Below are positions 1-7,488 of a stretch of 16,965 bases of DNA, one piece after another (within the stretch, counting starts at the first letter, position 1; each line of letters begins with the position of its first letter). The notes beneath the pieces are model-generated. The model saw only the letters and a list, made by a program, of their open reading frames with translations. It was not told the DNA's origin and did not search any database. Made by a program: the position numbers and the translations under genes. This DNA is from SIG565 sp045650565 (lineage in GTDB: Bacteria; Bacillota; Clostridia; Oscillospirales; Acutalibacteraceae): contig JAZRRG010000024.1 of assembly GCA_045650565.1 (NCBI GenBank), positions 1 to 16,965 on the forward strand, written 5' to 3'.

Positions 1-39
1 AACTTATACAAGAGTATATTCACTATTTCAATAATCAAC

Positions 40-68
40 GCTTTTCCGTTAAATGCGGACGGAAAAGC
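40..68. repeat. Inverted repeat overlapping the terminator stem
   Basis: A 10-bp inverted repeat, GCTTTTCCGT (40-49) and ACGGAAAAGC (59-68), with a 9-base loop. Its right arm shares bases 65-68 with the left arm of the stronger hairpin at 65-97, so the two cannot form fully in the same RNA molecule. No gene is seen in bases 1-157. A role is not established. Confidence 0.4.
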
Positions 69-97
69 CCTGTTCGGTTCAGAACCGAACAGGGCTT
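65..97 (-). terminator. Probable rho-independent terminator of the tyrosine phosphatase gene
   Basis: A perfect 15-bp stem, AAGCCCTGTTCGGTT (65-79) against 83-97, with a 3-base loop. Read on the minus strand the stem ends in a short T run (CTTTTCC), while on the plus strand it is followed by CCTATAAATC. It lies about 60 bases beyond the stop codon of the minus-strand phosphatase gene, which fits termination of that transcript. The T run is short, so efficiency is uncertain. Confidence 0.6.
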
Positions 98-157
98 CCT
101 ATAAATCTTTTTATTTTGTCTACTTTTACTTGACAGTTTCACGTACGGAGCGTTTTT

Positions 158-1186
158 TTATTTGAGTAATATTTCTTTTATGCTATCTATTTCCAGTTCG
201 GTTACCCCACAAGAAAGCAAATAATTTTTAGCGCCCTGCTGTAAGGTGTCACCTAGAGTTAACAAATAGTCGATGAGAGAACGGTACGCTTCTTGAAAAC
301 GACTTCTCATACCGTAGGGAGATAGGGAGGACAACTCATAATCGGTGGCAACATCATCGCTTGAAACACCCAGCAAAAATTTAAGTAGCGCCACAACAGT
401 TCCTGTCCTGTCAGAACCTGCAACACAGTGCAAATAAATTGGATAATTTTCTCCATTCGCCAAAATTTTAAAAATCTTGCCGTACTTTTGTTTTTGCTCA
501 TCGGCATTAATAAAGCCGTATGGCTGTACATCTATTTGGAAGTAATCGGCGTTATGTATTTTTTTGTTAAAAGGCAGTATTTCATCATTAAACCGCAAAT
601 CTATTTCGGTTTTTATCTTTAAATCGTTCTTCAAAAATAGTAAAATATCATTTTTACCCGCAAAATCTCCAATCTCGGAGCCACGGAAAAGCATACCTTC
701 GCAAACCTCCGTATCGGCTGCCCTCCAGCCGCCAATATCTCTTAAATTGGTCGCACCCGACATCTTGTACCATTGGGGCAAGGCATCACTTGTTCTAAAT
801 CTTTCGGTTGCAGATTCGCACACAGGTCCATCTTTACTAAAGGCGATTATTCTCCAAAAATATTCGGTATTTCGCTTGAGGTTTGTAAGCGATAAAAATG
901 CTTGACCGGGCATAATTGGATACTCTGATTCCTCAGAGAAATCAGGATGTTGCGAAATGAATAGGGATATGGCAACAACTCCCGTTAAACTACCGTCAAA
1001 CCCCCAAGAAAAATTGATATAACGAGGAGTGGTGCTTTCTCTATCGGTAGCATTTGGCGAATGCCAAGTAAAGCTATTCTCCAAAACCGAGTTAGTTTTG
1101 GGAAGCGAAGCCAAAATTTCGCCTTGAAAATCAGGTAAAATTTCAACCACAGTATTATCAATCGGGCTTAAAAGCTTAATCTCCAA
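158..1186 (-). CDS. Tyrosine-protein phosphatase with N-terminal Fn3-like domain
   Basis: A 342-residue protein. The C-terminal half is a protein tyrosine phosphatase of the bacterial Y_phosphatase3/dual-specificity type: NLRDIGGW at 147-154 is the family's N(F/L)RD(L/I)GG signature, and HCVAGSDRTG at 253-262 is the P-loop, with nucleophile Cys254 and phosphate-binding Arg260. Residues about 35-133 look like a fibronectin type III or Ig-like beta domain (TEYFWRIIAFSKDG near 107-120). No signal peptide or lipobox is visible, so it is probably cytosolic, although many relatives are secreted or lipid-anchored. The start is a TTG at 1186-1184, chosen because AAGGTGG lies 7 bases upstream and no ATG is better placed. 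It is transcribed alone, with its own promoter at 1207-1235 and a probable terminator at 65-97. The substrate is unknown. Confidence 0.85.
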   Translation of the reverse strand: MEIKLLSPIDNTVVEILPDFQGEILASLPKTNSVLENSFTWHSPNATDRESTTPRYINFSWGFDGSLTGVVAISLFISQHPDFSEESEYPIMPGQAFLSLTNLKRNTEYFWRIIAFSKDGPVCESATERFRTSDALPQWYKMSGATNLRDIGGWRAADTEVCEGMLFRGSEIGDFAGKNDILLFLKNDLKIKTEIDLRFNDEILPFNKKIHNADYFQIDVQPYGFINADEQKQKYGKIFKILANGENYPIYLHCVAGSDRTGTVVALLKFLLGVSSDDVATDYELSSLSPYGMRSRFQEAYRSLIDYLLTLGDTLQQGAKNYLLSCGVTELEIDSIKEILLK

Positions 1187-1206
1187 AAAACCACCACCTT
1201 AAAAGC

Positions 1207-1235
1207 ATTATAGCATAAAACGGGAGAAAAATCAA
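1207..1235 (-). promoter_or_regulatory. Sigma-A-type promoter of the tyrosine phosphatase gene
   Basis: On the minus strand, TTGATT (1235-1230) and TATAAT (1212-1207) are separated by exactly 17 bases. The expected start of transcription near 1200 falls at or just before the AAGGTGG Shine-Dalgarno, giving a very short 5' leader of about 14 bases before the TTG start codon. Confidence 0.7.
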
Positions 1236-1251
1236 TGCGGAGCGAAAATAA

Positions 1252-1394
1252 GTGAAGTATCGGCAAAGCCAATGTGAAGTTATGGCTTTGCACAAAGTGA
1301 AGTTAAGTTTGCCCACTTCGCCGTAAGGCGAAACTTCACTATGCAGCAACTTCACTGCCAACGGCAACTTCACTTGCCCGAAAGGGCAAACTTA
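1252..1394 (+). repeat. Structured GTGAAGT/ACTTCAC repeat element
   Basis: Three direct GTGAAGT copies (1252-1258, 1274-1280, 1297-1303) are followed by three inverted ACTTCAC copies (1333-1339, 1349-1355, 1367-1373). The spaces between them contain their own hairpins. GCAAAGCCA/TGGCTTTGC (1263-1271/1283-1291) puts a GTGAAGT in its loop. TTCGCC-GTAA-GGCGAA spans 1317-1332 and TTGCCC-GAAA-GGGCAA spans 1374-1389. A long-range pairing, AAGTTTGCCC (1305-1314) with GGGCAAACTT (1384-1393), closes the right half. The GTAA and GAAA loops are GNRA tetraloops only when read on the plus strand. It could be a non-autonomous mobile repeat or a structured RNA. It contains no convincing ORF. Confidence 0.65.
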
Positions 1395-1398
1395 GTTT

Positions 1399-1437
1399 CC
1401 AAAACAAAAAGCACTTCCGAAGAAGTGCTTTTTGTTT

Positions 1438-1440
<3 letters not shown>
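1399..1440 (-). terminator. Terminator of tRNA-Thr, UUCG tetraloop
   Basis: A perfect 19-bp inverted repeat (1399-1417 against 1422-1440) with a 4-base loop. On the minus strand the loop is TTCG closed by a C-G pair, the very stable cUUCGg tetraloop. The GC-rich core AAGCACTTC is flanked by an A-rich upstream arm and a TTTTTGTTTT downstream arm, the classic terminator layout for the upstream tRNA. The first three bases of the minus-strand stem are the tRNA's encoded CCA end. Confidence 0.85.
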
Positions 1441-1513
<73 letters not shown>

Positions 1514-1528
1514 ATCACAGCAAAAACC

Positions 1529-1557
1529 ATTATATGATAATTACCTCTCTTTGTCAA
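1529..1557 (-). promoter_or_regulatory. Consensus sigma-A promoter of tRNA-Thr
   Basis: On the minus strand, TTGACA (1557-1552) and TATAAT (1534-1529) are 17 bases apart, a perfect consensus match. The -10 box ends about 15 bases before the first tRNA base, leaving a short 5' leader for RNase P to remove. Confidence 0.85.
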
Positions 1558-1611
1558 GAATTTTTTATAAAATTAAAAATGTTAAAAATAGTTACAAGAT
1601 TCCGTCAAAGG

Positions 1612-1641
1612 TTGACAATTATATATAATATTTGGTAAAAT
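1612..1641 (+). promoter_or_regulatory. Promoter of the yicC-remA-gmk operon
   Basis: TTGACA (1612-1617) is followed after 18 bases by TAAAAT (1636-1641). A TATAAT at 1641-1646 overlaps it but would need a 23-base spacer. It is the only clear promoter seen ahead of the twelve-gene plus-strand block and is divergent from the tRNA-Thr promoter. Bases 1514-1687 hold nothing else recognisable besides these two promoters and the yicC Shine-Dalgarno; there is no riboswitch-like structure. Confidence 0.65.
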
Positions 1642-1687
1642 ATAATGAATTATTATGGAGTGTTATATCCAAAGGAGAGTGCCGTTA

Positions 1688-2566
1688 ATGGTAAAAAGTA
1701 TGACGGGATTCGGCAGGGGACAGGTTACATACGAAAACCTTGAGGTCACTGTTGAAATTAAGTCGGTTAATCATAGATATTTTGAGTTTTCGGCAAAGGT
1801 GCCAAGAAGCTATAATTTTTTAGAGGAAAAGCTTAAAAGTCTTTGCGCCGCCAAGGTCTCTCGAGGCAAGGTGGAAATCTATGTGTCGGTTGATAACAAA
1901 GCGGGTAGTGCAACTGTCGTTGAAATTAACGAGGATGTTGCCGCCGCATTTATTAAAGCTTATAAAGAACTTTCTAAAAAATACAAAATCAAGAACGATG
2001 CCACCGTATCGGTTTTGGCAGCCCATAGCGATGTTTTAACGCTCAAGCGACAAATAGCGGATGAGGAGACCGTTACCACCGCCGTAGTTCAGGCGGCAGA
2101 AATTGCTATTGAAGAGTTTATCACTATGCGTGGTGTCGAGGGCGAACGGCTTAAGAACGACATATTATCTAAACTCGATGCAATTCTTGAGAGGGTCAGC
2201 TACATTGAAGAACGCTCACCAGAGACGGTCAAGGCATACAGAGAACGGCTTGAGGCCAAAATTAAGGAATTACTGTCGGGCGCTCAATATGATGAGCAGC
2301 GCATCATTACCGAAACAGCAATTTTCGCCGATAAGGTAGCGGTGGATGAGGAAACGGTACGCCTTCGCAGCCACATATCCCAGCTTAAAGAAATGCTTAC
2401 ACTGGATGAGAGCATTGGTCGTAAGCTTGATTTTATAGTTCAGGAAATGAATCGAGAGACCAACACTATCGGCTCAAAGGCACAGGATGCGGAGATTTTG
2501 CAGAGGGTTGTAGATACCAAATCTGATATAGAGAAAATCAGAGAACAGCTGCAAAACATAGAGTAA
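1688..2566 (+). CDS. yicC: YicC/YloC family endoribonuclease
   Basis: A 292-residue protein of the YicC family, whose E. coli member has been linked to RNA cleavage and small-RNA decay. The N-terminus MVKSMTGFGRG is the family signature. Other conserved blocks are MRGVEGERLKNDI near 150-162, EQRIITETAIFADKVAVDEE in the C-terminal DUF1732 region, and RKLDFIVQEMNRETNTIGSK near the end. The length matches the usual size of about 290. I chose ATG 1688 over the in-frame ATG at 1655: 1688 has AAAGGAG 10 bases upstream and gives the family N-terminus, while 1655 has no Shine-Dalgarno and would sit only a few bases after the predicted transcription start. It is the first gene of the operon, and yicC-remA-gmk order is common in Bacillota. 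Confidence 0.93.
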   Translation: MVKSMTGFGRGQVTYENLEVTVEIKSVNHRYFEFSAKVPRSYNFLEEKLKSLCAAKVSRGKVEIYVSVDNKAGSATVVEINEDVAAAFIKAYKELSKKYKIKNDATVSVLAAHSDVLTLKRQIADEETVTTAVVQAAEIAIEEFITMRGVEGERLKNDILSKLDAILERVSYIEERSPETVKAYRERLEAKIKELLSGAQYDEQRIITETAIFADKVAVDEETVRLRSHISQLKEMLTLDESIGRKLDFIVQEMNRETNTIGSKAQDAEILQRVVDTKSDIEKIREQLQNIE

Positions 2567-2588
2567 TTTGTAGAAAGGATTTGGCTAT

Positions 2589-2855
2589 ATGAAACTGATC
2601 AATATCGGCTTTGGCAACCTTGTTTGTGCAGGTCGCATTGTAACGATAGTCAGTCCCGAATCAGCGCCGATTAAGCGTATGATTCAGGATGCCAAGGAGC
2701 GAGGTACGCTTATTGATGCAACACACGGAAGGCGCACAAAAGCCGTAATTTTTACGGACAGTGACCATATTATTCTTACATACCTGCAAACCGAAACTGT
2801 TGCAAACCGTATAAGCGGTGAGGAAGTGGATTCCGAGGAGGGAAACGATGAGTAA
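2589..2855 (+). CDS. remA: RemA/DUF370 extracellular-matrix regulatory protein
   Basis: An 88-residue protein of the DUF370 family. In Bacillus subtilis RemA is a DNA-binding activator of matrix and osmoprotection genes. Conserved blocks MKLINIGFGN at the start, VSPESAPIKR at about 21-30, LIDATHGRRTKAVIF at about 41-55 and DSDHIILT are all present. The arginine-rich ATHGRRTKAV stretch is the part usually involved in DNA contact. The acidic tail after residue 75 (EEVDSEEGNDE) lies beyond the conserved core. The stop overlaps the gmk start by 8 bases, implying translational coupling. In a clostridial host the actual regulon is unknown. Confidence 0.93.
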   Translation: MKLINIGFGNLVCAGRIVTIVSPESAPIKRMIQDAKERGTLIDATHGRRTKAVIFTDSDHIILTYLQTETVANRISGEEVDSEEGNDE

Positions 2856-3456
2856 GGGTAGACTTTTTATACTTTCAGGGCCTTCCGGTTCGGGCAAGGA
2901 CACAATACTAAAAGAGGTGCTCCAAAAGCGCCCTGAAATTAAGCTTTCAATTTCATCCATAACACGTGATATGCGTCAGGGTGAGGTAGAGGGTGAAAAA
3001 TACCACTTTATTTCCCGTGAGGAGTTTGAAGCTTTACTTGCTCAGGATATGTTTTTAGAGCATAACGTATTTGTGGGTAACTACTATGGTACCCCCAAAT
3101 TACCGGTTGAGCAATGCTTGGCTGAGGGCCGAGATATGATAGTTGAGGTGGATGTTAACGGTGCTCAGCAGATTGTTAAGAAAAAGCCCGATGCAATAAG
3201 CGTATTTATAATGCCACCATCCTTTGATACCTTGAAGGAGCGTCTTAGCAACCGTGGAACCGAAAAAGGAGAGGTGCTACAAAAGCGCTTGAATGAGGCA
3301 ATACGAGAAATTAAATGCGCATACAACTATGATTATATAGTAATTAACGATGTGCTTGAAGAGGCAGTAAACGAACTGTTAACCGTAATTGCGAGTGAGG
3401 AATTACGGATAGATAGAAAAAAATATATTATTGATGAGGTGCTTGAAAAATGTTAG
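2848..3456 (+). CDS. gmk: Guanylate kinase
   Basis: A 202-residue guanylate kinase, converting GMP and ATP to GDP and ADP in the cytosol. The P-loop GPSGSGKDT lies at 11-19, with Asp in place of the more usual Ser/Gly before the Thr. The GMP-binding region is SITRDMRQGEVEGEKYHF at 37-54, where most relatives have TTRxPRxGE and this protein has TRDMR. GNYYGTP at 77-83 and the lid RLSNRGTEK near 132-140 are also conserved. I chose ATG 2848 (MSKGRLFILSG) over an upstream in-frame start at 2818 because GAGGAGGG lies just ahead of it and it gives the standard family N-terminus. It overlaps remA by 8 bases and rpoZ by 7 bases. Confidence 0.95.
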   Translation: MSKGRLFILSGPSGSGKDTILKEVLQKRPEIKLSISSITRDMRQGEVEGEKYHFISREEFEALLAQDMFLEHNVFVGNYYGTPKLPVEQCLAEGRDMIVEVDVNGAQQIVKKKPDAISVFIMPPSFDTLKERLSNRGTEKGEVLQKRLNEAIREIKCAYNYDYIVINDVLEEAVNELLTVIASEELRIDRKKYIIDEVLEKC

Positions 3457-3626
3457 ACCCGGCAATTGGTAAGCTTATAGAAAATTGTGAGAACCGCTAC
3501 AAACTTGTTTTAGAGGTTGCTCAAACTGCACGTGATATTTCAAATAAAGAAATAGAAAACGGCGAAATAAGTGTTGAAAAGCCAGTAAGTCTTGCCATTA
3601 AAAAGATGGCTTCTGATTTAGACTAA
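3450..3626 (+). CDS. rpoZ: RNA polymerase omega subunit
   Basis: A small 58-codon gene starting MLDPAIGKLIENCENRYKLV and ending VSLAIKKMASDLD. It has the RpoZ features: a short N-terminal segment, the NRYKLV...A..AR core at about 15-28, and a later helix containing KPVSLAIKKM that contacts beta-prime in the family. Omega helps fold and hold the beta-prime subunit. At 58 residues it is slightly shorter than the usual 65-90, although the core is intact. The ATG lies inside the last codons of gmk (7-base overlap), and gmk-rpoZ-priA is a classic Bacillota gene order, which strongly supports the call. Confidence 0.9.
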   Translation: MLDPAIGKLIENCENRYKLVLEVAQTARDISNKEIENGEISVEKPVSLAIKKMASDLD

Positions 3627-3645
3627 TTCTTTCGGAGGACAGAGT

Positions 3646-6078
3646 GTGAGTAGGCGGTTGACGGCAAGTGTTGTTCTTGAAAAAACTGCATACAGTTTCG
3701 ATAAACCCTACGATTATCTTGTGCCCGTTTGGGCAGAGGATGCTTGTCGTGCAGGATGTAGGGTTATAGTACCCTTCGGCAAGGGCAATGCTGAACGTCA
3801 GGGACTGATTTTATCGGTATGCGAATCAGAGGATTATGCTTCGCTTAAGGAGATTAAGCGTGTTGCCGATGAAACTCCTATTTTAAACGATGAAATGCTC
3901 AAGCTCTGCGAGTGGCTGCACGAAACACTTTTTTGTACATATTTTGATGCGGTTAACGCCGTTTTACCTACAGGGGTATCCATAAAGCTTGTTGATACCT
4001 ATTTACCCAATACTGAATTTACCGAAACCGATTTACTGAGTGAAACCGAAACCAAGGTATATCTTTATATAAGAAATTCGGCAGGGGAGATAAAGACGGA
4101 AAAAATACTTAAGGATTGCGATTTAAGGGACACGGTGGTTTTAGGTAGTCTATTAAAGAAAAACGCCATCCTTAAGAATGTTAATGCCGTACAAAAATTA
4201 AAGGATGCCACCCTTAAATCAATTCGGCTAATTGAAAAACTTCCCGATGGTATATTTTCCTTGCTTACACCCCGTCAGCGAGAAATTGCTGAGGTTTTGA
4301 GTGAAACGGGCGGCACATCGGTTAAGGAATTACAGTATTTTACGGGGGCGTCGGTCTCGGTGATAAATGCCTTGGTTGATAAAGGCGTCGCCGAATTTTA
4401 TGAGCAAACGGTTTACCGCAAGCCCCAAAGCGCATACCGCAGCGCTGTGCCCGACGATATTGTTTTTACCGAGGAACAAGCGGCGGTTTATAAAAATTTA
4501 TCGGCAAAGCTGGGAAGCTATAATGCGGCGCTGCTTTACGGAGTTACGGGAAGCGGTAAAACACAAATATTTTTAAGTCTTGCAGATAAGGTTATCGCAT
4601 CGGGCAAGGATGTTATAATAATGGTACCCGAAATCTCCCTCACACCGCAAACGGTAGCAATTTTCAGCGCACGTTACGGCGACAAAATTGCGGTTTTTCA
4701 TAGCGCTATGTCACTCGGACAGCGTATGGATGAGTGGAAGCGTGTTAAAGAGGGTAAGGCAAAAATAGCAATTGGTACACGCTCGGCAATTTTTGCTCCG
4801 TTTGATAATCTCGGCTTGATTGTTATGGATGAAGAACAGGAGCATACCTATAAATCTGAGCAGTCACCAAGATTCCATACACGTAATGTAGCACGTTTTC
4901 GTGCAAAATATAATAATGCACTGTTTTTGATGGCATCGGCAACACCGTCTATCCAGACCTATACTGATGCGCTTTCAGGAAAATATACCTTGTGTAAACT
5001 TGAGCATAGATACGGTAATGCCGTCTTGCCTGATGCCGAGGTTGTTGATATGCGTTCGGAATTAAAAAACGGAAACATAGGTGCTATAAGCGGTGTATTA
5101 TATGATGAAATCGCCAATGCATTAGCAGACAGCAAGCAAGTAATAGTTTTGATTAACCGCCGTGGACACAACACATATATTTCATGTCCTGCTTGTGGAT
5201 ATGTTGCTACCTGTCCTAACTGTAGCATTTCTATGACCTATCACTCGGCGAACAGGCGGCTTATGTGCCACTGCTGTGGATATTCCGAGCCGATTTTTAA
5301 TAAATGTCCCGAGTGCGAGGAAACGCATATTAAATTTTCGGGCATAGGTACACAAAAGGTTGCAGAGGAGCTAAATGCACTTTTTCCCAATGCCTCAATT
5401 TTACGGCTTGATGCCGATACTACAACAACCAAGGGTGCATATTCTCAATATTTAGGAGATTTTGCCGAGGGAAAATACGACATTATGCTGGGTACACAAA
5501 TGGTAGCCAAGGGACTTGATTTTCCCAATGTTACGGTGGTTGGTGTGTTAGGTGCCGAAAAGGCAATGAATAGTGAAGATTACAGAAGCGCCGAGCGCAC
5601 CTTCTCTCTTTTGACACAGGTTATTGGTCGTGCGGGTAGAGGTCAGGCAGAGGGCAAGGCGATTATACAAACCCAAGACCCCGATAATTCTATAATTCCT
5701 TTAGCACAGTCACAGGATTATGAGGCATTTTATAACGATGAGATATTGATGCGAAAAGCGCATCTCTATCCACCGTTTTGCGATTTGGTGCTAATGTCGG
5801 TTCAGTCTATGTCACAGCAATCGGCTCACGATACGGCGTTTGGAATATTAGAAAAGCTCAAAAAAAGCGTTGCTGATGAATATAAGGATGTAAAAATTAT
5901 TGTTTTGGGTCCGACCCCCGCAACCGTGAGCAAAATCAATAATAAATATCGTTATAGAATTTTAATAAAATGTAGGAATAATAAACGTACGAGAGAATTG
6001 CTGCGTCGCAGTGTTGATTTTAAAATGGTTAACGATACTTCGGTAACAATAGATATAAACCCCGAGGTGTTAATATAA
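3646..6078 (+). CDS. priA: Primosomal protein N', replication restart helicase
   Basis: An 810-residue PriA, the 3'-5' superfamily 2 helicase that recognises stalled forks and reloads the replisome. The N-terminal 3'-binding domain is residues 1-100, followed by a winged-helix region. Walker A GVTGSGKT is at 299-306, the DEEQ Walker B box at 395-398, and motif VI QVIGRAGRG at 658-666. Eight zinc-binding cysteines form four pairs: C514/C517, C523/C526, C541/C544 and C554/C557. The length fits Bacillota PriA (about 800, longer than the 732 of E. coli). The start is GTG at 3646 with GGAGGA seven bases before it. It sits 19 bases after rpoZ and 10 bases before def. Confidence 0.97.
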   Translation: MSRRLTASVVLEKTAYSFDKPYDYLVPVWAEDACRAGCRVIVPFGKGNAERQGLILSVCESEDYASLKEIKRVADETPILNDEMLKLCEWLHETLFCTYFDAVNAVLPTGVSIKLVDTYLPNTEFTETDLLSETETKVYLYIRNSAGEIKTEKILKDCDLRDTVVLGSLLKKNAILKNVNAVQKLKDATLKSIRLIEKLPDGIFSLLTPRQREIAEVLSETGGTSVKELQYFTGASVSVINALVDKGVAEFYEQTVYRKPQSAYRSAVPDDIVFTEEQAAVYKNLSAKLGSYNAALLYGVTGSGKTQIFLSLADKVIASGKDVIIMVPEISLTPQTVAIFSARYGDKIAVFHSAMSLGQRMDEWKRVKEGKAKIAIGTRSAIFAPFDNLGLIVMDEEQEHTYKSEQSPRFHTRNVARFRAKYNNALFLMASATPSIQTYTDALSGKYTLCKLEHRYGNAVLPDAEVVDMRSELKNGNIGAISGVLYDEIANALADSKQVIVLINRRGHNTYISCPACGYVATCPNCSISMTYHSANRRLMCHCCGYSEPIFNKCPECEETHIKFSGIGTQKVAEELNALFPNASILRLDADTTTTKGAYSQYLGDFAEGKYDIMLGTQMVAKGLDFPNVTVVGVLGAEKAMNSEDYRSAERTFSLLTQVIGRAGRGQAEGKAIIQTQDPDNSIIPLAQSQDYEAFYNDEILMRKAHLYPPFCDLVLMSVQSMSQQSAHDTAFGILEKLKKSVADEYKDVKIIVLGPTPATVSKINNKYRYRILIKCRNNKRTRELLRRSVDFKMVNDTSVTIDINPEVLI

Positions 6079-6088
6079 GGAGTACAAA

Positions 6089-6535
6089 ATGGCAATTAGA
6101 AATATTTTAAAATACGGCGACCCTGCCCTTAAAAAAGTATCACGTACAGTGCTTAATTTCGATGAGAGATTAGCAACAACGCTTGATGATATGCGTGAAA
6201 CTATGTATGAAGCCGACGGATGCGGACTTGCCGCACCGCAAATCGGTGTTTTGCGTAGATATTGCATAATTGACGTGGGGGACGGCGTTATAGAGCTGGT
6301 TAACCCTGTTATAATAGAGAGCGAAGGCGTACAGTATGAGAGCGAGGGCTGTTTATCGGTACCGGGTAACTACAAGGTGACCGAGCGACCTATGAGGGTA
6401 AAGGTTAGAGCGCAGGACCGCAACGGAGAAAAAATTATCGTTGAGGGCGAGGGCTTAAAGGCAAGAGCCCTGTGCCACGAAATAGACCATCTTGACGGCA
6501 TACTGTTTTTGGACAAAGCCGTTAAGGAACAATAA
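6089..6535 (+). CDS. def: Peptide deformylase
   Basis: A 148-residue peptide deformylase, removing the formyl group from the N-terminal methionine of new proteins. All three catalytic motifs are present: GCGLAAPQ at 44-51, EGCLS at 86-90 with metal ligand Cys88, and HEIDH at 130-134 with metal ligands His130 and His134 and catalytic Glu131. The metal is usually Fe2+ in the cell. The compact length matches the short type 1-like/clostridial enzymes. AAGGAG lies upstream of the ATG. The next gene, fmt, encodes the enzyme that adds the formyl group to initiator Met-tRNA, a standard functional pairing. Confidence 0.97.
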   Translation: MAIRNILKYGDPALKKVSRTVLNFDERLATTLDDMRETMYEADGCGLAAPQIGVLRRYCIIDVGDGVIELVNPVIIESEGVQYESEGCLSVPGNYKVTERPMRVKVRAQDRNGEKIIVEGEGLKARALCHEIDHLDGILFLDKAVKEQ

Positions 6536-6549
6536 AGAGGTTTTGCTTT

Positions 6550-7476
6550 ATGCGTATTGTTTTTATGGGGACCCCCGATATTGCGGTGGGCACATTAAAA
6601 GCGTTAATTAACTCGAGTCACGAAGTGGTGGGTGTGTTTACTCAACCTGATAAGCCCGTAGGGCGAAAGCAAATTTTAACCGCACCGCCTGTAAAGGTGT
6701 GTGCAAATGATAACGGGATACCCGTATATCAGCCAACAACCCTTAAAACAGATGAGCCGTTTGAGGTCTTGAAGAAATTAAATCCCGATATAATCGTTGT
6801 TGTGGCTTACGGAAAGCTTTTACCCGATAATATTTTAAATTTACCGAAATATGGATGCATTAACGGTCACGCTTCCATTTTACCTAAATACCGTGGCTCT
6901 TCACCTATACAGTGGTGTATTGTGTGTGGAGAGACCGAGTCGGGCGTTACTGTTATGCAAATGGATTCGGGTATGGATACAGGAGATATTTTAGAAATCG
7001 AAACAGTTTCTATTTCCCAAAATGAAACAGCCGATGATTTGTACGAAAAATTAAAAAAGGTGGCAGCGACACTTATTTGCTCCACTCTTGAAAAAATTGA
7101 AAAGGGTATGGTTGTACCTATTAAGCAAGATAATAACTTAGCCACCTATGCGCCTATAATCAAAAAGGAAATGGCATTTATAGATTTTACAAAACCTGCA
7201 ACCGAAATACACAACTTGGTTAGAGGATTTTATTCGTGGCCAACAGCATATTTTATGTTAGCAGATAAAAGGTTAAAGGTTTATAAAACCGAGGTTGCCC
7301 TCAATTGCGATGCTGCACCATCAACCGTGATAAAATCGGATGGGGAACTCATAATTGCTTGTGGTCAGAACACATCAATAAAACTGCTTGAGGTACAGCT
7401 TGAGGGCTCAAAACGAATGGATGTAAATCAGTGGCTTTTGGGTAAAAAAATTGAGGTTGGCACAAAACTACAATAA
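6550..7476 (+). CDS. fmt: Methionyl-tRNA formyltransferase
   Basis: A 308-residue enzyme that formylates initiator Met-tRNA using 10-formyltetrahydrofolate. The N-terminal fold begins MRIVFMGTPDIAVG. The catalytic segment NGHASILPKYRGSSPIQW starts at Asn105, with His107 next to it, and the MDSGMDTGDI segment (138-147) carries the conserved catalytic Asp. The C-terminal tRNA-binding OB-like domain covers roughly residues 205-305 (KEMAFIDFTKPATEIHNLVRG at its start). The length is typical (about 310). It sits 14 bases after def and 12 bases before rsmB, so co-expression is likely. Confidence 0.97.
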   Translation: MRIVFMGTPDIAVGTLKALINSSHEVVGVFTQPDKPVGRKQILTAPPVKVCANDNGIPVYQPTTLKTDEPFEVLKKLNPDIIVVVAYGKLLPDNILNLPKYGCINGHASILPKYRGSSPIQWCIVCGETESGVTVMQMDSGMDTGDILEIETVSISQNETADDLYEKLKKVAATLICSTLEKIEKGMVVPIKQDNNLATYAPIIKKEMAFIDFTKPATEIHNLVRGFYSWPTAYFMLADKRLKVYKTEVALNCDAAPSTVIKSDGELIIACGQNTSIKLLEVQLEGSKRMDVNQWLLGKKIEVGTKLQ

Positions 7477-7488
7477 AGGAGTTTGGGT

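Noticed and set aside
564..905. 113-codon plus-strand reading frame opposite the tyrosine phosphatase
   Set aside because: Antisense to a gene with intact catalytic motifs, no Shine-Dalgarno and no recognisable protein features.
1252..1394. CRISPR-like array of GTGAAGT repeats
   Set aside because: Repeats are only 7-8 bases, change orientation halfway, have uneven spacing, and no cas genes are near.
1655..1687. Longer YicC N-terminus from ATG 1655
   Set aside because: No Shine-Dalgarno, nearly at the predicted transcription start, and the family begins at MVKSMTGFGRG.
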